Shown in pieces: positions 16,772 to 27,119 of a DNA stretch of 64,000 nucleotides; position 1 is the stretch's first letter, and each line of letters begins with the position of its first letter. The DNA lies in NCBI RefSeq assembly GCF_028683095.1, contig NZ_JAJUBC010000019.1, positions 47,727 to 111,726 on the forward strand, given 5' to 3'. The notes under the pieces are model-generated. The model ran no database searches. It was not told where the DNA came from and was given only the letters and a program-made list of their open reading frames with translations. The DNA comes from Enterovibrio gelatinilyticus (GTDB lineage Bacteria; Pseudomonadota; Gammaproteobacteria; Enterobacterales; Vibrionaceae). The translations under genes were made by a program, and so were the position numbers.

Positions 16772-18202
16772 TTAAGCCTCATCGGTTTCCCATGCTTGTT
16801 TCTTACGATAAAGCGTTGATGGGCTGATTTGTAGCAGGACGGCCGCTTTCAATACATTGCCATCGCAATGCGCAATGGCACGTTGAATGGCTTCACGTTC
16901 AAGGTCGCACAAGGGGCGAATTTCGTCATTCAATGGTGACATTTCGTTGGGCTCGTCTGTCGCATTGCTATAGGTTGTTTCGGGCTTTGATATCTGCGCT
17001 AAGGATAGTATCTCTTGATCGCTAAGCGTGTCGTTGAGCGGCGGGGGAAGCTGTTTAATGCTGACGGCATCCCCATCATTGAGTACCACGACATTACGAA
17101 TGACATTCTGCAACTGACGCACGTTTCCAGGCCAAGGGTAGTGTCGCAGCACCACGTCGGCCTCAGGGGTAAAACGTGAAAATGCTTTTCCTTCCTCTTG
17201 CGCATAGGTTTTGAGGAAGTGAGTGGCAATAGCCAAAATGTCATCACCACGATCGCGCAGCGGTGGCATGCTTAAGGGAACAACATGCAGCCTGTAATAG
17301 AGATCTTCTCGAAAGCGTCCTGCGGAGACTTCTTGGAGTGGGTCTCTGTTTGTTGCACACAAAAAACGAATATCAACGCTTTCTTCTTTGCTAGCGCCCA
17401 CTTTCTGGAAGCGGCCTGTTTGAATGAAACGCAGCAATTTCTTTTGAAGTTCGAGGTCCATTTCGCAGATTTCATCAAGGAATAAGGTGCCGCCATCAGC
17501 TTGCGAAGCGGCACCTTTTCGCTCGTTACTGGCACCGGTGAATGCACCTTTAACGTGACCGAAAATTTCGCTTTCCATTAAATCATGCGGGATAGCACCA
17601 CAGTTCAGTGCAATGAAAGGGGCTTTGGTTCGCGGGCTTTGATGGTGAATGGCTTCCGCGCAGACTTCTTTCCCTGTGCCACTTTCGCCAGTGATAAACA
17701 CGGTGGCTTTGCTAGGCGCTGCTGCGTCGATAATGCGATAAACGTTCTGCATTGGGAGGCTGGAACCAATGAAACCTTGATACGTATTTCGCTCAAAACT
17801 GCTTTGAATATCATCAACCAGACCTTTCAATCGATTTCGTTCAAGTTGATTGCGTATTGTGGTTTTTAGACGTTCGGCGCTGACAGGCTTTTCGAGGAAG
17901 TCTTCCGCCCCCTGGCGCATGAGATCTACCGCCTTATTCACCGAGCCATGACTGGTTACCACAATAACGGAACAAGGCAGACCTTGTTCATTAATCCATT
18001 GAAGGATCTTTTCACCAGACATGTCAGGCAGCTTCAAGTCCAGCAAAATAAGGTGCGGCGTAACGCTTTGAAGGTAGTCGAGTGCTGCTTGCCCCGTTTC
18101 TAGGCACGTCAGTTCGATCGGCTCATCGGATAGGTACTGCATGTACAAATTCGCAAGTGGTTCTGAATCCTCGATGATTAGCACGCGATACGTTTGCTTC
18201 AT
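16772..18202 (-). CDS. sypG: SypG-like sigma-54-dependent response regulator
   Basis: 476 residues. Receiver domain with phosphorylation site Asp55 (LLDLKLPDMSG), AAA+ domain with Walker A GESGTGKE (172-179), the sigma-54 contact loop GAFTGA (219-224) and Walker B GGTLFLDE, and a Fis-type helix-turn-helix at the end (NVLKAAVLLQISPSTLYRKK, about 452-471). When phosphorylated it should activate RNA polymerase-sigma-54 at the syp promoters found in this window. It follows sypF and is the last gene of the sypA-G transcript. In V. fischeri the corresponding site is Asp53. Confidence 0.93.
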   Translation of the reverse strand: MKQTYRVLIIEDSEPLANLYMQYLSDEPIELTCLETGQAALDYLQSVTPHLILLDLKLPDMSGEKILQWINEQGLPCSVIVVTSHGSVNKAVDLMRQGAEDFLEKPVSAERLKTTIRNQLERNRLKGLVDDIQSSFERNTYQGFIGSSLPMQNVYRIIDAAAPSKATVFITGESGTGKEVCAEAIHHQSPRTKAPFIALNCGAIPHDLMESEIFGHVKGAFTGASNERKGAASQADGGTLFLDEICEMDLELQKKLLRFIQTGRFQKVGASKEESVDIRFLCATNRDPLQEVSAGRFREDLYYRLHVVPLSMPPLRDRGDDILAIATHFLKTYAQEEGKAFSRFTPEADVVLRHYPWPGNVRQLQNVIRNVVVLNDGDAVSIKQLPPPLNDTLSDQEILSLAQISKPETTYSNATDEPNEMSPLNDEIRPLCDLEREAIQRAIAHCDGNVLKAAVLLQISPSTLYRKKQAWETDEA

Positions 18203-18316
18203 GTGGAATAATCCCTTTAACTGTCTGCCTGCGTCATTCCATTTATCGGGTAAAGGAGACGTAACGTTCTGTTAATTAGTGATTTAAGTGTATGACAGAT
18301 TCCTTCTGCCATCGGA

Positions 18317-21300
18317 CTATTTCTTGGCTTTGGTATTGGCGTCAGCTGAAAACCCTTGTTGTACTCGCTTCTCCAGTTCGGTCAGCGATGCCGTTGCTTC
18401 TGTTGTCAGTAACGAAGCCGCTTCCAGCGCTGTTTCGTAATGTTGATTTAGGCAGTGCTGTTCGATATTTCGGCAAAGGTTACTCAACAAACTGTTGCCA
18501 TGGGAGGCGGCGCTACTGCCTAATGTATGCGCTTCAAACTCAAGCGTGTAGTAGTCTTGAATGGCAGCCGAATCCTCGATTTTTTTAACACGTAGCTGGG
18601 CATCACTGATATAAAAAGAAATGAGCTGAGGAGTGACTTCAGCAGAAGTGTCTGTGACGAGTTGAGTCAGTGTTACTTCGTCGACTCTGTCGTGGCTTGA
18701 GCTGGTTGATGGTGTTTCTGATGAATGAGGTTGATTTTCCTGACGAGAAACATCGCTGACTGTTTGTGTTACGTGGACATCATTCACCAAAGTGTCTCGA
18801 GCTTCTTTGATGTGCCCTTTTGGTTGCCAACGCGAGAGACAATCTAAGATGGATTGGCGTGTGAACGGCTTAGAGACGAAGTCGTCCATGCCAACGGCCA
18901 TGAAGTTTTCTTTGTCGCCTCGGATCGCATGGGCGGTGAGAGCGACGATCACCACATTTCTAGCGTCGCTGTCGAGGGCGCGAATGCGTCGAGTGGCTTC
19001 CATTCCGTCCATTTCAGGCATGGATATGTCCATTAATACAATGTCATACGGAATGCTAGAGACCGCTTCCACCGCTTCTTGACCATTGCTTACAATATCG
19101 ACAGACAAGCCAGAGAATTCAAGCATGGTACGCAATACGACTTGGTTGGCGGGGTTGTCCTCAGCCATAAGAATTCGAATGTCTGTCGCGATATCGACAT
19201 GGGTCGCGGAAGGCTCGGGCGTATGAACAATACTATCGTCCTGAGACGCTGTATCCACGTCGATCACGACGCTAAACACTGACCCTTTGCCAACTTCGCT
19301 CACGACAGAGATTTCACCATCCATCAAGTTGACGATTTGCTTGCAGATAGCTAAACCTAAACCGCTGCCTTCATGACCGCGATTGTAGCTGTCTTCAGCC
19401 ATAGTAAATTCGTTGAAGAGTATTGGTATATGGCTGTTATCTATACCGACACCCGTGTCGACCACATCGATTTGCAATTGGTGATATCTGGAACTTTGGT
19501 GGTTGCTTGTCAGTGAAACAGTCACAGAGCCTTTTTTCGTGTATTTGACGGCGTTGGACAGCAAATTAAGTAACAATTGGCGTATTCTGTCGCCATCGCC
19601 ATTCAAGAACTTTGGCACATTGTCAGAGATCTTCGCCGTCAAGCGTAGGTTCTTTTTTTGTGCCTGAGGACGCATGATATCCACTGTTTGATTGAAGAGG
19701 TCGTACATATCAAAGGGATGTTTTTCTAACGATAACTTGCCGGCCTCCATCTTCGAAAAGTCGAGAATGTCATTGATGATGGCAAGGAGCAGCTCACCCG
19801 ACTCCCGCGCCGTTTTCACCAATTTCTGTTGCTGGTCGGTGAGTGGTGTCTCTTTTAACAAACCAAGTACACCAAGAACCCCATTCATTGGCGTGCGAAT
19901 TTCATGGCTCATTGCAGCCAAAAATTGGCTTTTGGCTTTGTTAGCACTCTCTGCGCTCTGTTGGGACTCTAAGATGATCTGCTCGGTGTTTTTCTGTTCG
20001 GTTAAGTCAAAGAAATGCGCCACATAATGAGTCAATTTTTCGCTTTCGTCTTTCACTGCGGTAATGCTTATTCGAACAGGGATCGAACGGCCTTCTTTGT
20101 GTCGAAAGTTGAGCTCTCCTTGCCAATAACCACTTGCCAACAGCTTGCGCCATATATCTTTATGAAACGCTGCATCTTGTGGGTTCGTGGTCAGTGAGCG
20201 AGGCTTTTCACCCTGAACCTCAATGTCAGAGAAGCCTGTGACGTGAGTAAAAGCAGGGTTGGTTTGAATAATGTGACCGTGGTTGTCTGAAATAAACATC
20301 GCTTCTGACGATTCAAAGGCGTGAGCCGCTATCTTTAGCTCTGTCTGGTCTTTAAGTTGTTGAGTAATATCGCGAATATAAGAGACAAAAATATGCCCTT
20401 GGGCGGTTTTGGCCGGTGAAATTGAAATTTCGATAGGAAACTCTCTACCGCTTCTTCGAATGGCTGTTAACTCTATTCGTTGATTAAGAACGGGGCCTTC
20501 GCCAGTGGAGAGAAAGTGACGCATTCCTTTTATGTGTGCTTCACGAAGGCGAGCAGGAACAATCGTATCTGCCATGGCTTTTCCGACCACTTCGTGGCGC
20601 TCCCAGCCAAAGATTTGCTCGGCAACTGGGCTGAATTCGATGATGATGTCATTGTCATTCGCAACGATGATGGCATCGTGTGAGGCATTATATATTGCTG
20701 CGTTTTTTTCTTCGATCTGTCGTGCTTCACTGTACGAGTGCTTTTGATGCTTGAGTGAATCGTTCAGTTGGTTGTAGCTGTTATCTAACTTATTCCGCAT
20801 GGCATTGACCATTTGGACCGTCGCTTCAATGTCATCTTGAAAGAATAACTTTAACCGAGACGTATGCCTGCTAGGCGAATTCACGCTTTGCAATTGACGA
20901 AGGGGCTTAGTGACGCCCAGCATCATAATGTAAATCGTGGCAATGGACAGAACACCTACAGCAATGATGCCCCAAACTAGCATATGCTCAGCGAGCTCTT
21001 CACTTGTGCTAGCCGAGTTGTCATCATACCCAATCACAACCCAGCCAGAGGGGTCGTTAACACCACCGATAGGGGCACTTTTGGTGGAGAGCTCGCCCGA
21101 TGTATCTTGCGATAACTGGCTATGAACGAGTACGCTGCCGCTTTTTTCTATACTTAAGAACGCGTACTTTTCTTGCTCAATGATCTTGTCTGTCAGGTTT
21201 TTTAACTCGCCAATGTCATTGTTTGATATGTATTCCAATGAAATCTCGGCAGTGATATTGGCGATGCGTTGGATATGCTCACTGGGAAGGTTAACGTTGG

Positions 21301-21397
21301 TCTTATGATGATGGAAAAAAGACAAGACAATGAGTGCCATGAGCGTCAGGGTTAGCGCTAATACGGTGATAAATACCGTTTTAATATTAATGTTCAG
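18317..21397 (-). CDS. sypF: SypF-like hybrid histidine kinase with HPt domain
   Basis: About 1026 residues if started at CTG 21397-21395; the first in-frame ATG is at 21340. The ATG would leave only half a membrane helix, whereas the longer frame gives a full helix ([20 protein letters not shown]) and has AAAGGGG just before the CTG. No ATG, GTG or TTG lies between. Domains in ATG-based numbering: sensor 10-119, helix 120-142, linker, two PAS (about 215-330 and 335-450), HisKA with His479, HATPase (about 580-695), receiver Asp771, HPt His938. In V. fischeri SypF feeds SypG and SypE, and its HPt also collects phosphate from other kinases. Confidence 0.9.
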   Translation of the reverse strand: MNINIKTVFITVLALTLTLMALIVLSFFHHHKTNVNLPSEHIQRIANITAEISLEYISNNDIGELKNLTDKIIEQEKYAFLSIEKSGSVLVHSQLSQDTSGELSTKSAPIGGVNDPSGWVVIGYDDNSASTSEELAEHMLVWGIIAVGVLSIATIYIMMLGVTKPLRQLQSVNSPSRHTSRLKLFFQDDIEATVQMVNAMRNKLDNSYNQLNDSLKHQKHSYSEARQIEEKNAAIYNASHDAIIVANDNDIIIEFSPVAEQIFGWERHEVVGKAMADTIVPARLREAHIKGMRHFLSTGEGPVLNQRIELTAIRRSGREFPIEISISPAKTAQGHIFVSYIRDITQQLKDQTELKIAAHAFESSEAMFISDNHGHIIQTNPAFTHVTGFSDIEVQGEKPRSLTTNPQDAAFHKDIWRKLLASGYWQGELNFRHKEGRSIPVRISITAVKDESEKLTHYVAHFFDLTEQKNTEQIILESQQSAESANKAKSQFLAAMSHEIRTPMNGVLGVLGLLKETPLTDQQQKLVKTARESGELLLAIINDILDFSKMEAGKLSLEKHPFDMYDLFNQTVDIMRPQAQKKNLRLTAKISDNVPKFLNGDGDRIRQLLLNLLSNAVKYTKKGSVTVSLTSNHQSSRYHQLQIDVVDTGVGIDNSHIPILFNEFTMAEDSYNRGHEGSGLGLAICKQIVNLMDGEISVVSEVGKGSVFSVVIDVDTASQDDSIVHTPEPSATHVDIATDIRILMAEDNPANQVVLRTMLEFSGLSVDIVSNGQEAVEAVSSIPYDIVLMDISMPEMDGMEATRRIRALDSDARNVVIVALTAHAIRGDKENFMAVGMDDFVSKPFTRQSILDCLSRWQPKGHIKEARDTLVNDVHVTQTVSDVSRQENQPHSSETPSTSSSHDRVDEVTLTQLVTDTSAEVTPQLISFYISDAQLRVKKIEDSAAIQDYYTLEFEAHTLGSSAASHGNSLLSNLCRNIEQHCLNQHYETALEAASLLTTEATASLTELEKRVQQGFSADANTKAKK

Positions 21398-21484
21398 AGC
21401 GCCCCCCTTTGTTTTGTGTAATTGTTGAAACTAAAGTGTCAATATTAATAATATGCGTTTTTGAGTTTAGTACAGTTTGCTGGC

Positions 21485-23026
21485 TTATTCTCTTTCCCGA
21501 GCACAGAGTTCAAGCAGAATTAGTGTCGCGTCATCTTTGTGTCGCTCTCCATAATGTTCAAATGATGACATGATGGTTTCGGTGGCTTCTTGCAAGGGCA
21601 ATTCACGTGTATCACTTAAGGCTTCCATCACTTTGTCAGTGAGAAGTTGGCGGGCTTCATTGTCTTCCGCCGCTTCGAATAAGCCATCGGTATATATCGC
21701 GATTCGTTCTCCAAGCTTGAGTGTTGTGGTGAGTACGTCATATTCCGCGCCGTAAAGCACGCCCGGCAAGATGCCACCAATATTAAGCGGCTCTACGAGA
21801 TTTTCTGAGACTTTAAAGGGGGCGGGGTGGCCTGCACTCGCGATTTGAATGGTGCCATCATCAAACAAAGCCATGGAGCAGCAAGTCAGGATGACTTGTG
21901 ACAGTAAATTGTCTTCCAGTGCGCAATCAGACAAGCGATTGAGTAGCGTAGCGCAGGGATTTTTCTCCGCTTCAACTTGGTACATAAGGCCGCGTAGATA
22001 ACCGCCATAGGCGTACGAGAAAAATTTGGCAGCGACATCATGTCCCATGACGTCAGCAAGATTGACCATCAAAAAATCGGGGGTATCGCGGTGTAGAACC
22101 AAATCTCCACCGCCAATGCCGGTGTTACGGCTCGCGATTGACATGTTCCACCCATGGGATGTGCTGGGTAAAGAAGGCGTTAGTGCGCTGGTAATACGTT
22201 GATTGATTTTGTCTGTTAACTGGCGATAGATTTGGTCTGAACGGTTTAAAACACGTTGTACGCTTTGAGTCAGAGCGGATTTTGAAACAGGTTTTACTAT
22301 GTAATCATCAATGCCAAGACCCAGTGCATTGCTTCTTGTTTCAGGGTTATCTGAATACGTTAAAAAGATGAATGGAGTCAGTAGTGTGTTGGTTTCATTG
22401 TGAAGCGCTTTTTTTAGGCTTAAGCCATCCATCCCGGGCATTCGGATGTCCGAAATCACCAGATCGACAGTGTTATGCAGCAGAAACTCGAGAGCTTTCT
22501 CGCCATTCTCTGCTTCAAAAACACGATAATGTTCGGATAGATATGCACTAAACAAACGTCGTTGGCTGTCATCATCTTCAACGATGAGCACGCTAGGTTT
22601 GGTGGAAATTTGTTGAATTTTCCACTTTAGGGTGAGCTTATTGGCACCGAAGGTTGTGCGTTTTGTGTATTCCATGTCATCGGTAAGGCTCTGAATGAGC
22701 GCCAACCCTCGTCCACCCTCTTTTTCCTCGAATGTATCCAAGGTTTGAACGCGATTTGGCAGTGCTGGATTCCAGCTTTGTCCGTCATCTGATAGGTGCA
22801 ATAACCAATATCCATCTTGGCATTCTAATTCCACGTTTATATAGGTAGGTTTTGGATTTGTATGGTTCACCAAATTCGCTGCAGCCTCAGAGAAGCACAG
22901 TTGAATATTGTTCGAAAGATGGTCGCTAACTCCCCGTACTTTTAGCGTTGCGCTGATTTCCTTTCTGGCTTCGCTTGCGGTTTTTAATGTAGCAGGACGA
23001 TATTGGAGATTGATTACCATCACCAT
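21485..23026 (-). CDS. sypE: SypE-like switch protein: RsbW-type kinase, receiver, PP2C phosphatase
   Basis: About 513 residues from the ATG at 23026, two bases after the sypD stop, with GGAG 8 nt upstream. The N-terminal GHKL kinase domain (about 1-135) has the N-box FSEAAANLVNH and the ATP loops SDDGQSW and GGRGLALI. The receiver has Asp193 (ISDIRMPGMDG). The C-terminal SpoIIE/PP2C domain has NLADVMGHDVAA, SAGHPAP, YTDGLFEA and HKDDATLIL, the metal-binding set. This three-domain order is that of V. fischeri SypE, which phosphorylates and dephosphorylates the STAS protein SypA according to its receiver (Asp192 there). Confidence 0.92.
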   Translation of the reverse strand: MVMVINLQYRPATLKTASEARKEISATLKVRGVSDHLSNNIQLCFSEAAANLVNHTNPKPTYINVELECQDGYWLLHLSDDGQSWNPALPNRVQTLDTFEEKEGGRGLALIQSLTDDMEYTKRTTFGANKLTLKWKIQQISTKPSVLIVEDDDSQRRLFSAYLSEHYRVFEAENGEKALEFLLHNTVDLVISDIRMPGMDGLSLKKALHNETNTLLTPFIFLTYSDNPETRSNALGLGIDDYIVKPVSKSALTQSVQRVLNRSDQIYRQLTDKINQRITSALTPSLPSTSHGWNMSIASRNTGIGGGDLVLHRDTPDFLMVNLADVMGHDVAAKFFSYAYGGYLRGLMYQVEAEKNPCATLLNRLSDCALEDNLLSQVILTCCSMALFDDGTIQIASAGHPAPFKVSENLVEPLNIGGILPGVLYGAEYDVLTTTLKLGERIAIYTDGLFEAAEDNEARQLLTDKVMEALSDTRELPLQEATETIMSSFEHYGERHKDDATLILLELCARERE

Positions 23027-23028
23027 AA

Positions 23029-23736
23029 TTAGATCTCCAATGACAATAAATGGCTTTTTAAAATGGCTTTTCTGAGTCGGCCTGCGAGCCATGGCATACG
23101 TTTCGAAATACGGCCTATTTCGCGCAAAATTTCGACTTTTAGTGAAGGGTTGTTTTTATCATTTAGTACACAGCCAAGGATGTGTGCACCCGCATCGTTG
23201 AGCTTTTTAACAGATTCTGATGCTTGCGCTTCGGTGGTTTGCCCTGTCATAACGACCATGATCGTTCCATCCGCAGCCGCGGCAACACGCTCAGGCGGTA
23301 TGTTGTTCGCATTGAGTCGTGAGATGGGTGACGTGTCAAAAATGATCAGATCAAAGTCCTCGTGCCATTGTTTCACATATTCTTCCAATGAGCCTGGACG
23401 GCGCAACTCCATGATGGTCTCTCGCTTCGAAGGGGCAATGATTCCTGTGAAGTATGTGTTGTCGCCTGTGACACCGACGAGTTCAGGGCTTGGAAGTTGG
23501 TGATTGTCATAGGTCGTGACAGTCATCCCCTGACTTTCAAGGCTCGGATGATAGAGGTTCAAGTCCACGACCAAGGTGGACTTACCGGCCAGCAAAGAGC
23601 GGTGTGCGATGGCGCTCGCGAGTGATGTGACACCTTCCCCTGACTCTGTCGCTGTCAACGCTAGGGTTTTGTAATTGTTGCGGACAACCTGAAAGTAAAT
23701 CCGCTCTACTTCTACGTTCCACGGAGGAATATTCAT
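23029..23736 (-). CDS. sypD: SypD-like BY-kinase-family protein with degenerate P-loop
   Basis: 235 residues, related to the cytoplasmic domain of bacterial tyrosine kinases (CpsD/CapB). Walker A' (TLVVDLNLYHPS) and Walker B (DLIIFDTSP) are recognisable. The Walker A loop reads ESGEGVTS (about 31-38), with valine where the catalytic lysine should be, and the C-terminus has no tyrosine cluster. It is probably a weak or inactive kinase acting as a structural partner of the chain-length protein SypO. Its ATG overlaps the sypC stop by one base (TAATG). Confidence 0.85.
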   Translation of the reverse strand: MNIPPWNVEVERIYFQVVRNNYKTLALTATESGEGVTSLASAIAHRSLLAGKSTLVVDLNLYHPSLESQGMTVTTYDNHQLPSPELVGVTGDNTYFTGIIAPSKRETIMELRRPGSLEEYVKQWHEDFDLIIFDTSPISRLNANNIPPERVAAAADGTIMVVMTGQTTEAQASESVKKLNDAGAHILGCVLNDKNNPSLKVEILREIGRISKRMPWLAGRLRKAILKSHLLSLEI

Positions 23737-25847
23737 TAGAGTAATCCTATCAGTGCGGCAATCCCTGCCAGTTGGAAGATATCAGTGATCCCTTGACGAA
23801 TTTTTTCTGCAGTACTTTCTTCTTTCGTGGGCACGTAAACCGTGTCACCCACACGCAATACAGGAAGGTCTTGGAATCGCGCAGTGCGGCTAAATTCAGA
23901 TAAGTTGAAGGTTTTTGCTTGATCTCGGCAGCAGGACACATTGACTACGGTAATTCGCTCGATATAGGCGTTGTTACTTGGGCCGCCAGCCTCTGCGAGA
24001 AGATCGAGAATTGTCATGTGATCATCAAAAGTGTAGCGCCCAGGTTTATTCACAGCTCCTAGCACGCGAATGGTGTTTTCTTTTGACAGATCGAGCCAAT
24101 TTCGGTCTTTTTCTGGTATGTAGATGGTGTCGCCAATATTGACCTCAGGCAAGAGGGTTGAATCGCCAGTTTCAAAGAAGAGTGCCAAATTCAGTTTACT
24201 GACTCGAGCAACATTGCCATCAAGGTGTGTGATGCGAATATTGTGTAAATCTGCCTGAGCGGTTGGACCATCAGCGGCAGAAAGAATATCGAGAAAGTGC
24301 ATTTCTTCGGTAAATTTGTAACGACCCGGAGCGCCGACTTGGCCAAAAACATAAATCGATGTGTCTGAACTTTGTCGAATCCATTTGGCTTTGTTATCAA
24401 CTGGATCATCAGGTAAGTCATGAACGCGAACGGTTGAACCCGCTTTAATCGGGGGTAATTCTGTGTCAGCCAAGCCATCACGAATGAAGGTGTCGAGGTT
24501 GAATGTATAGACTTTTGATCTATTGGCAGTTACTGGCGTCACGATTTCGATTTTACTGGTGTCTGCGCGAGAGGTTGGCCCGCCAACGTGAGCCAGCAAA
24601 TCAAGGAGTGACATTTCAGAAGACCACTCAATACGGCTGGGTCTTACGACTTCGCCGAACACGCGAACGGCTCTGTCTGGTGAAACTTTTAGCCATGACT
24701 TCTCGTTGAGGTCGAGTTTTTCGGGAACAAAAATCGCATCTCCGGGAGCGACGAGTGGCAGAGGTCCTGATAGTTTGCCTTCTGAGAAGAGGGTCAGGTC
24801 AAACCCTACGGTGTCTCCATTGGCTCTGATAATTCGGATCTGGCGACTTTCCGCAAAACGGGTTGGCCCGCCTGCATTGGCAAGAATATCAATAAATGTA
24901 GCTTCTTCTTTACTTTCATAAGCGCCAGGTTTGGCGACTTCCCCCATCACATAGACAGTGTTAGAACCGGTTTTAATTTCTTCCTCTTGCTTAGGAACAA
25001 AAATGGTTGAACCTTCAACAATGTTTGGCAATAGGCCTTCATCGCCTGAGTCCAAATATTGCTTGAGGTTAAAGATACGTGGCTCGCTCTTAGAAATAAC
25101 GCGGATCTGTTCGACGGCTGCGAAGCGTGTCACTCCCCCAGACCGCATGAGCAAGTCGACCAAGTTGTTCTCTTCCTTGGCGGAGAAACTGCCTGGACGT
25201 ATTACCTCGCCAAATACTTTGATGGCTTTTCTGTCTTCAGCGGCATCCCCAGAATCGGCGAGTTTTGAAGGGTCGAAGCTCTGTTCAACGTTGCCAATCA
25301 TGGGCGACGCTGGGATAAATAAGGTATCTAATGAGTTCAAGGTCGGTAACAGGCTGTCATTCCCTGAGTCGAGAAATTTTTTGTAGTCAAAGGTGCGTAC
25401 TTCGTCGCCCCGTCGTAACTGAAACTTATCGAGTTGAGCGCCTGGACGGAGCCCACCCGCCGCATAGAGTGCCATTTGAATGGACGCTTCGTTGGGCAGG
25501 GTAAACTCACCAGGTTCCGCTACGTAACCTTGGATGGTAACGATGAGTTGGCGTTTACTAACATAAACTTGTAGCGATGAGAGGTCGCGGATGACTTCAC
25601 TGAGGGTATCTTTAACAGCGCTAGCCAGTACTTCTTCTGTCATCCCTGCGGCTTGAACCATGCCCACTTCGGGGAGGGACAAACGTCCTTGGCGGTCAAT
25701 TTGGAATTCTTTGTTCAGCATGACCTCACCAGGTAACATAATTGCTACCAAATCGCCGATTTGTACGCGATATTCTTCCGACTGCGCTTTTACCGCATTG
25801 GCAAAAATTAACGCCGAAAGCAGGATGAGAGTCAGTGCATGCTTCAT
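23736..25847 (-). CDS. sypC: SypC-like outer-membrane polysaccharide exporter (Wza family)
   Basis: 703 residues with a signal peptide (1-21, AVKA). A Poly_export domain (about 24-105) is followed by six SLBB-type repeats, seen as GYVAEPGEFTL, FGEVIRPGSFS, MGEVAKPGAYES, FGEVVRPSRIEW, FGQVGAPGRYKF and LGAVNKPGRYTF. It ends with a hydrophobic helix (FQLAGIAALIGLL), expected to cross the outer membrane. Wza itself is about half this length; the gain comes from extra SLBB units. It forms the export channel for the polysaccharide. ATGA overlap with sypB. Confidence 0.9.
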   Translation of the reverse strand: MKHALTLILLSALIFANAVKAQSEEYRVQIGDLVAIMLPGEVMLNKEFQIDRQGRLSLPEVGMVQAAGMTEEVLASAVKDTLSEVIRDLSSLQVYVSKRQLIVTIQGYVAEPGEFTLPNEASIQMALYAAGGLRPGAQLDKFQLRRGDEVRTFDYKKFLDSGNDSLLPTLNSLDTLFIPASPMIGNVEQSFDPSKLADSGDAAEDRKAIKVFGEVIRPGSFSAKEENNLVDLLMRSGGVTRFAAVEQIRVISKSEPRIFNLKQYLDSGDEGLLPNIVEGSTIFVPKQEEEIKTGSNTVYVMGEVAKPGAYESKEEATFIDILANAGGPTRFAESRQIRIIRANGDTVGFDLTLFSEGKLSGPLPLVAPGDAIFVPEKLDLNEKSWLKVSPDRAVRVFGEVVRPSRIEWSSEMSLLDLLAHVGGPTSRADTSKIEIVTPVTANRSKVYTFNLDTFIRDGLADTELPPIKAGSTVRVHDLPDDPVDNKAKWIRQSSDTSIYVFGQVGAPGRYKFTEEMHFLDILSAADGPTAQADLHNIRITHLDGNVARVSKLNLALFFETGDSTLLPEVNIGDTIYIPEKDRNWLDLSKENTIRVLGAVNKPGRYTFDDHMTILDLLAEAGGPSNNAYIERITVVNVSCCRDQAKTFNLSEFSRTARFQDLPVLRVGDTVYVPTKEESTAEKIRQGITDIFQLAGIAALIGLL

Positions 25848-26653
25848 TTGACGGCTCCTTGCGAGAGAGGGCGCGTCGGTACTTCAATCAATTCAATGGA
25901 TACGCGCCGATTCACCAAGCGCTCTTGTGGTTCACTGCCGTCAAAAAGAGGGTCAGTTGAACCGACAGCAGCGACAGTGAGGCGAGAAGGAGCAATGCCG
26001 AATATCTGTAAATATCGTTTTACTTGGTTTGCTCGCGCAAGGGAAAGCGCCTTGTTGGCTCTCTGATTGCCAATTGAGTCTGTGTGTCCAGTGATGTGCA
26101 GGGAATATTGGGGTAAGTCGCGTAACAAGTGAGCGGCTTCCGCTAAGTGGCCCATGTATTTGGGGTTAACTTCGGGGGAGTTGAATGCGAATTGGTTGTC
26201 GATATTCAGTAGGGCATAGATCTCTTCAGCAAGTTGCGAGGCAGAGGCATATTGGCCCGTACCATTTGGCGTGCAAGCCCCACTTTTAACGACGGCATCT
26301 AACTGTTTTTCCAATCTTTCGAGTGCTGCACGTTGAATAATCAGGTCGTTAGCTGCATCAAACTCTAGTCCGCCATGCAACTCTCGTACAATGCGAGCCT
26401 GCATACGGCGTGCTTGATAGACAGTGGCTGGAAAACACAGTTCAGCACCTTCTAACACCAAAACATCTAAGTGACGTGCTGATAACTCCCATTCAAACCG
26501 TAAGCCATGTTCTGGACCGATAGGTTGATCGGCTAATACAGGAGAGAGTGCAGAATAATGGTGCTCAGCCATACCGCCCTGGCCGTCATCGGGAAACATC
26601 GAACAGCCTGAACTCAGTGCAGTGATGACGATGAGCGTTGAGAGTTTTCTCAT
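25844..26653 (-). CDS. sypB: SypB-like OmpA-domain lipoprotein
   Basis: 269 residues. Lipoprotein signal with lipobox LSSGC (Cys17). The C-terminal OmpA/MotB peptidoglycan-binding domain (about 150-262) has ITGHTDSIGNQRANKALSLARA and NRRVSIEL. It probably anchors the export machinery to the cell wall. It lies between sypA and sypC with a 4-base overlap to sypC. Confidence 0.9.
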   Translation of the reverse strand: MRKLSTLIVITALSSGCSMFPDDGQGGMAEHHYSALSPVLADQPIGPEHGLRFEWELSARHLDVLVLEGAELCFPATVYQARRMQARIVRELHGGLEFDAANDLIIQRAALERLEKQLDAVVKSGACTPNGTGQYASASQLAEEIYALLNIDNQFAFNSPEVNPKYMGHLAEAAHLLRDLPQYSLHITGHTDSIGNQRANKALSLARANQVKRYLQIFGIAPSRLTVAAVGSTDPLFDGSEPQERLVNRRVSIELIEVPTRPLSQGAVK

Positions 26654-26682
26654 GACAATTCCCCTACTGGGTAGAATTCCGT

Positions 26683-27009
26683 TTAACTCGCGTTTGGTGC
26701 AGTCTCTACAGATATCGCACTGTTGATACGTAATAAGTTGATGATTTCAAGAGGTTGGCCATGTACATGGGTGAGTGCTAACGTTTTGCCATTTGCTTTG
26801 AGTCTTTTGAAGAGAAATACGATGGCGCCGATGCCCGAGCTGTCGAGGAAGTCTACTTGACCAAGGTTGAGGGTAATGTCTGTGAGCGATTCTACGTTCA
26901 CCAGTTCATCTAATTCAGGTTGAAGCTCACTGCATCCTTGTGCATCCATATCGCCATGGATGAGGATGAGCAGAGAATCGTTAGATTGTTCAATGCGTTC
27001 GATTTGCAT
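26683..27009 (-). CDS. sypA: SypA-like STAS-domain protein (anti-anti-sigma type)
   Basis: 108 residues from the ATG at 27009-27007, with AGGAGAGG 9 nt upstream. A longer frame to 27084 would cover the sigma-54 promoter and is rejected. A single STAS domain has the switch motif VDFLDSSGIGAIVFLFKRL, with Ser57/Ser58 in the phosphorylated position (Ser56 in V. fischeri SypA). Unphosphorylated SypA is needed for biofilm formation in V. fischeri, after transcription; SypE sets its state. First gene of the sypA-G operon. Confidence 0.92.
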   Translation of the reverse strand: MQIERIEQSNDSLLILIHGDMDAQGCSELQPELDELVNVESLTDITLNLGQVDFLDSSGIGAIVFLFKRLKANGKTLALTHVHGQPLEIINLLRINSAISVETAPNAS

Positions 27010-27043
27010 GATGTAGTGCCTCTCCTGTATGACTATCTGTACC

Positions 27044-27062
27044 AAGCGAAATCTATGCCAAG
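27044..27062 (-). promoter_or_regulatory. Sigma-54 promoter of sypA
   Basis: The minus strand reads TTGGCATAGATTTCGCTT. GG (complement of 27058-27059) and GC (27046-27047) are 10 nt apart. The start site near 27034 is about 25 nt before the sypA ATG at 27009. Confidence 0.8.
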
Positions 27063-27119
27063 TAAATATATTCATATAAAACAATGAAATATGGTTTTAT
27101 CTTCATGAGTGGACAGGCA

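Noticed and set aside
23063..23503. 146-codon plus-strand open frame opposite sypD
   Set aside because: It lies wholly antisense to a well-supported gene, has no ribosome site and its product has no domain features.
27010..27084. N-terminal extension of sypA
   Set aside because: It would translate through the sigma-54 promoter; the ATG at 27009 has a good ribosome site.
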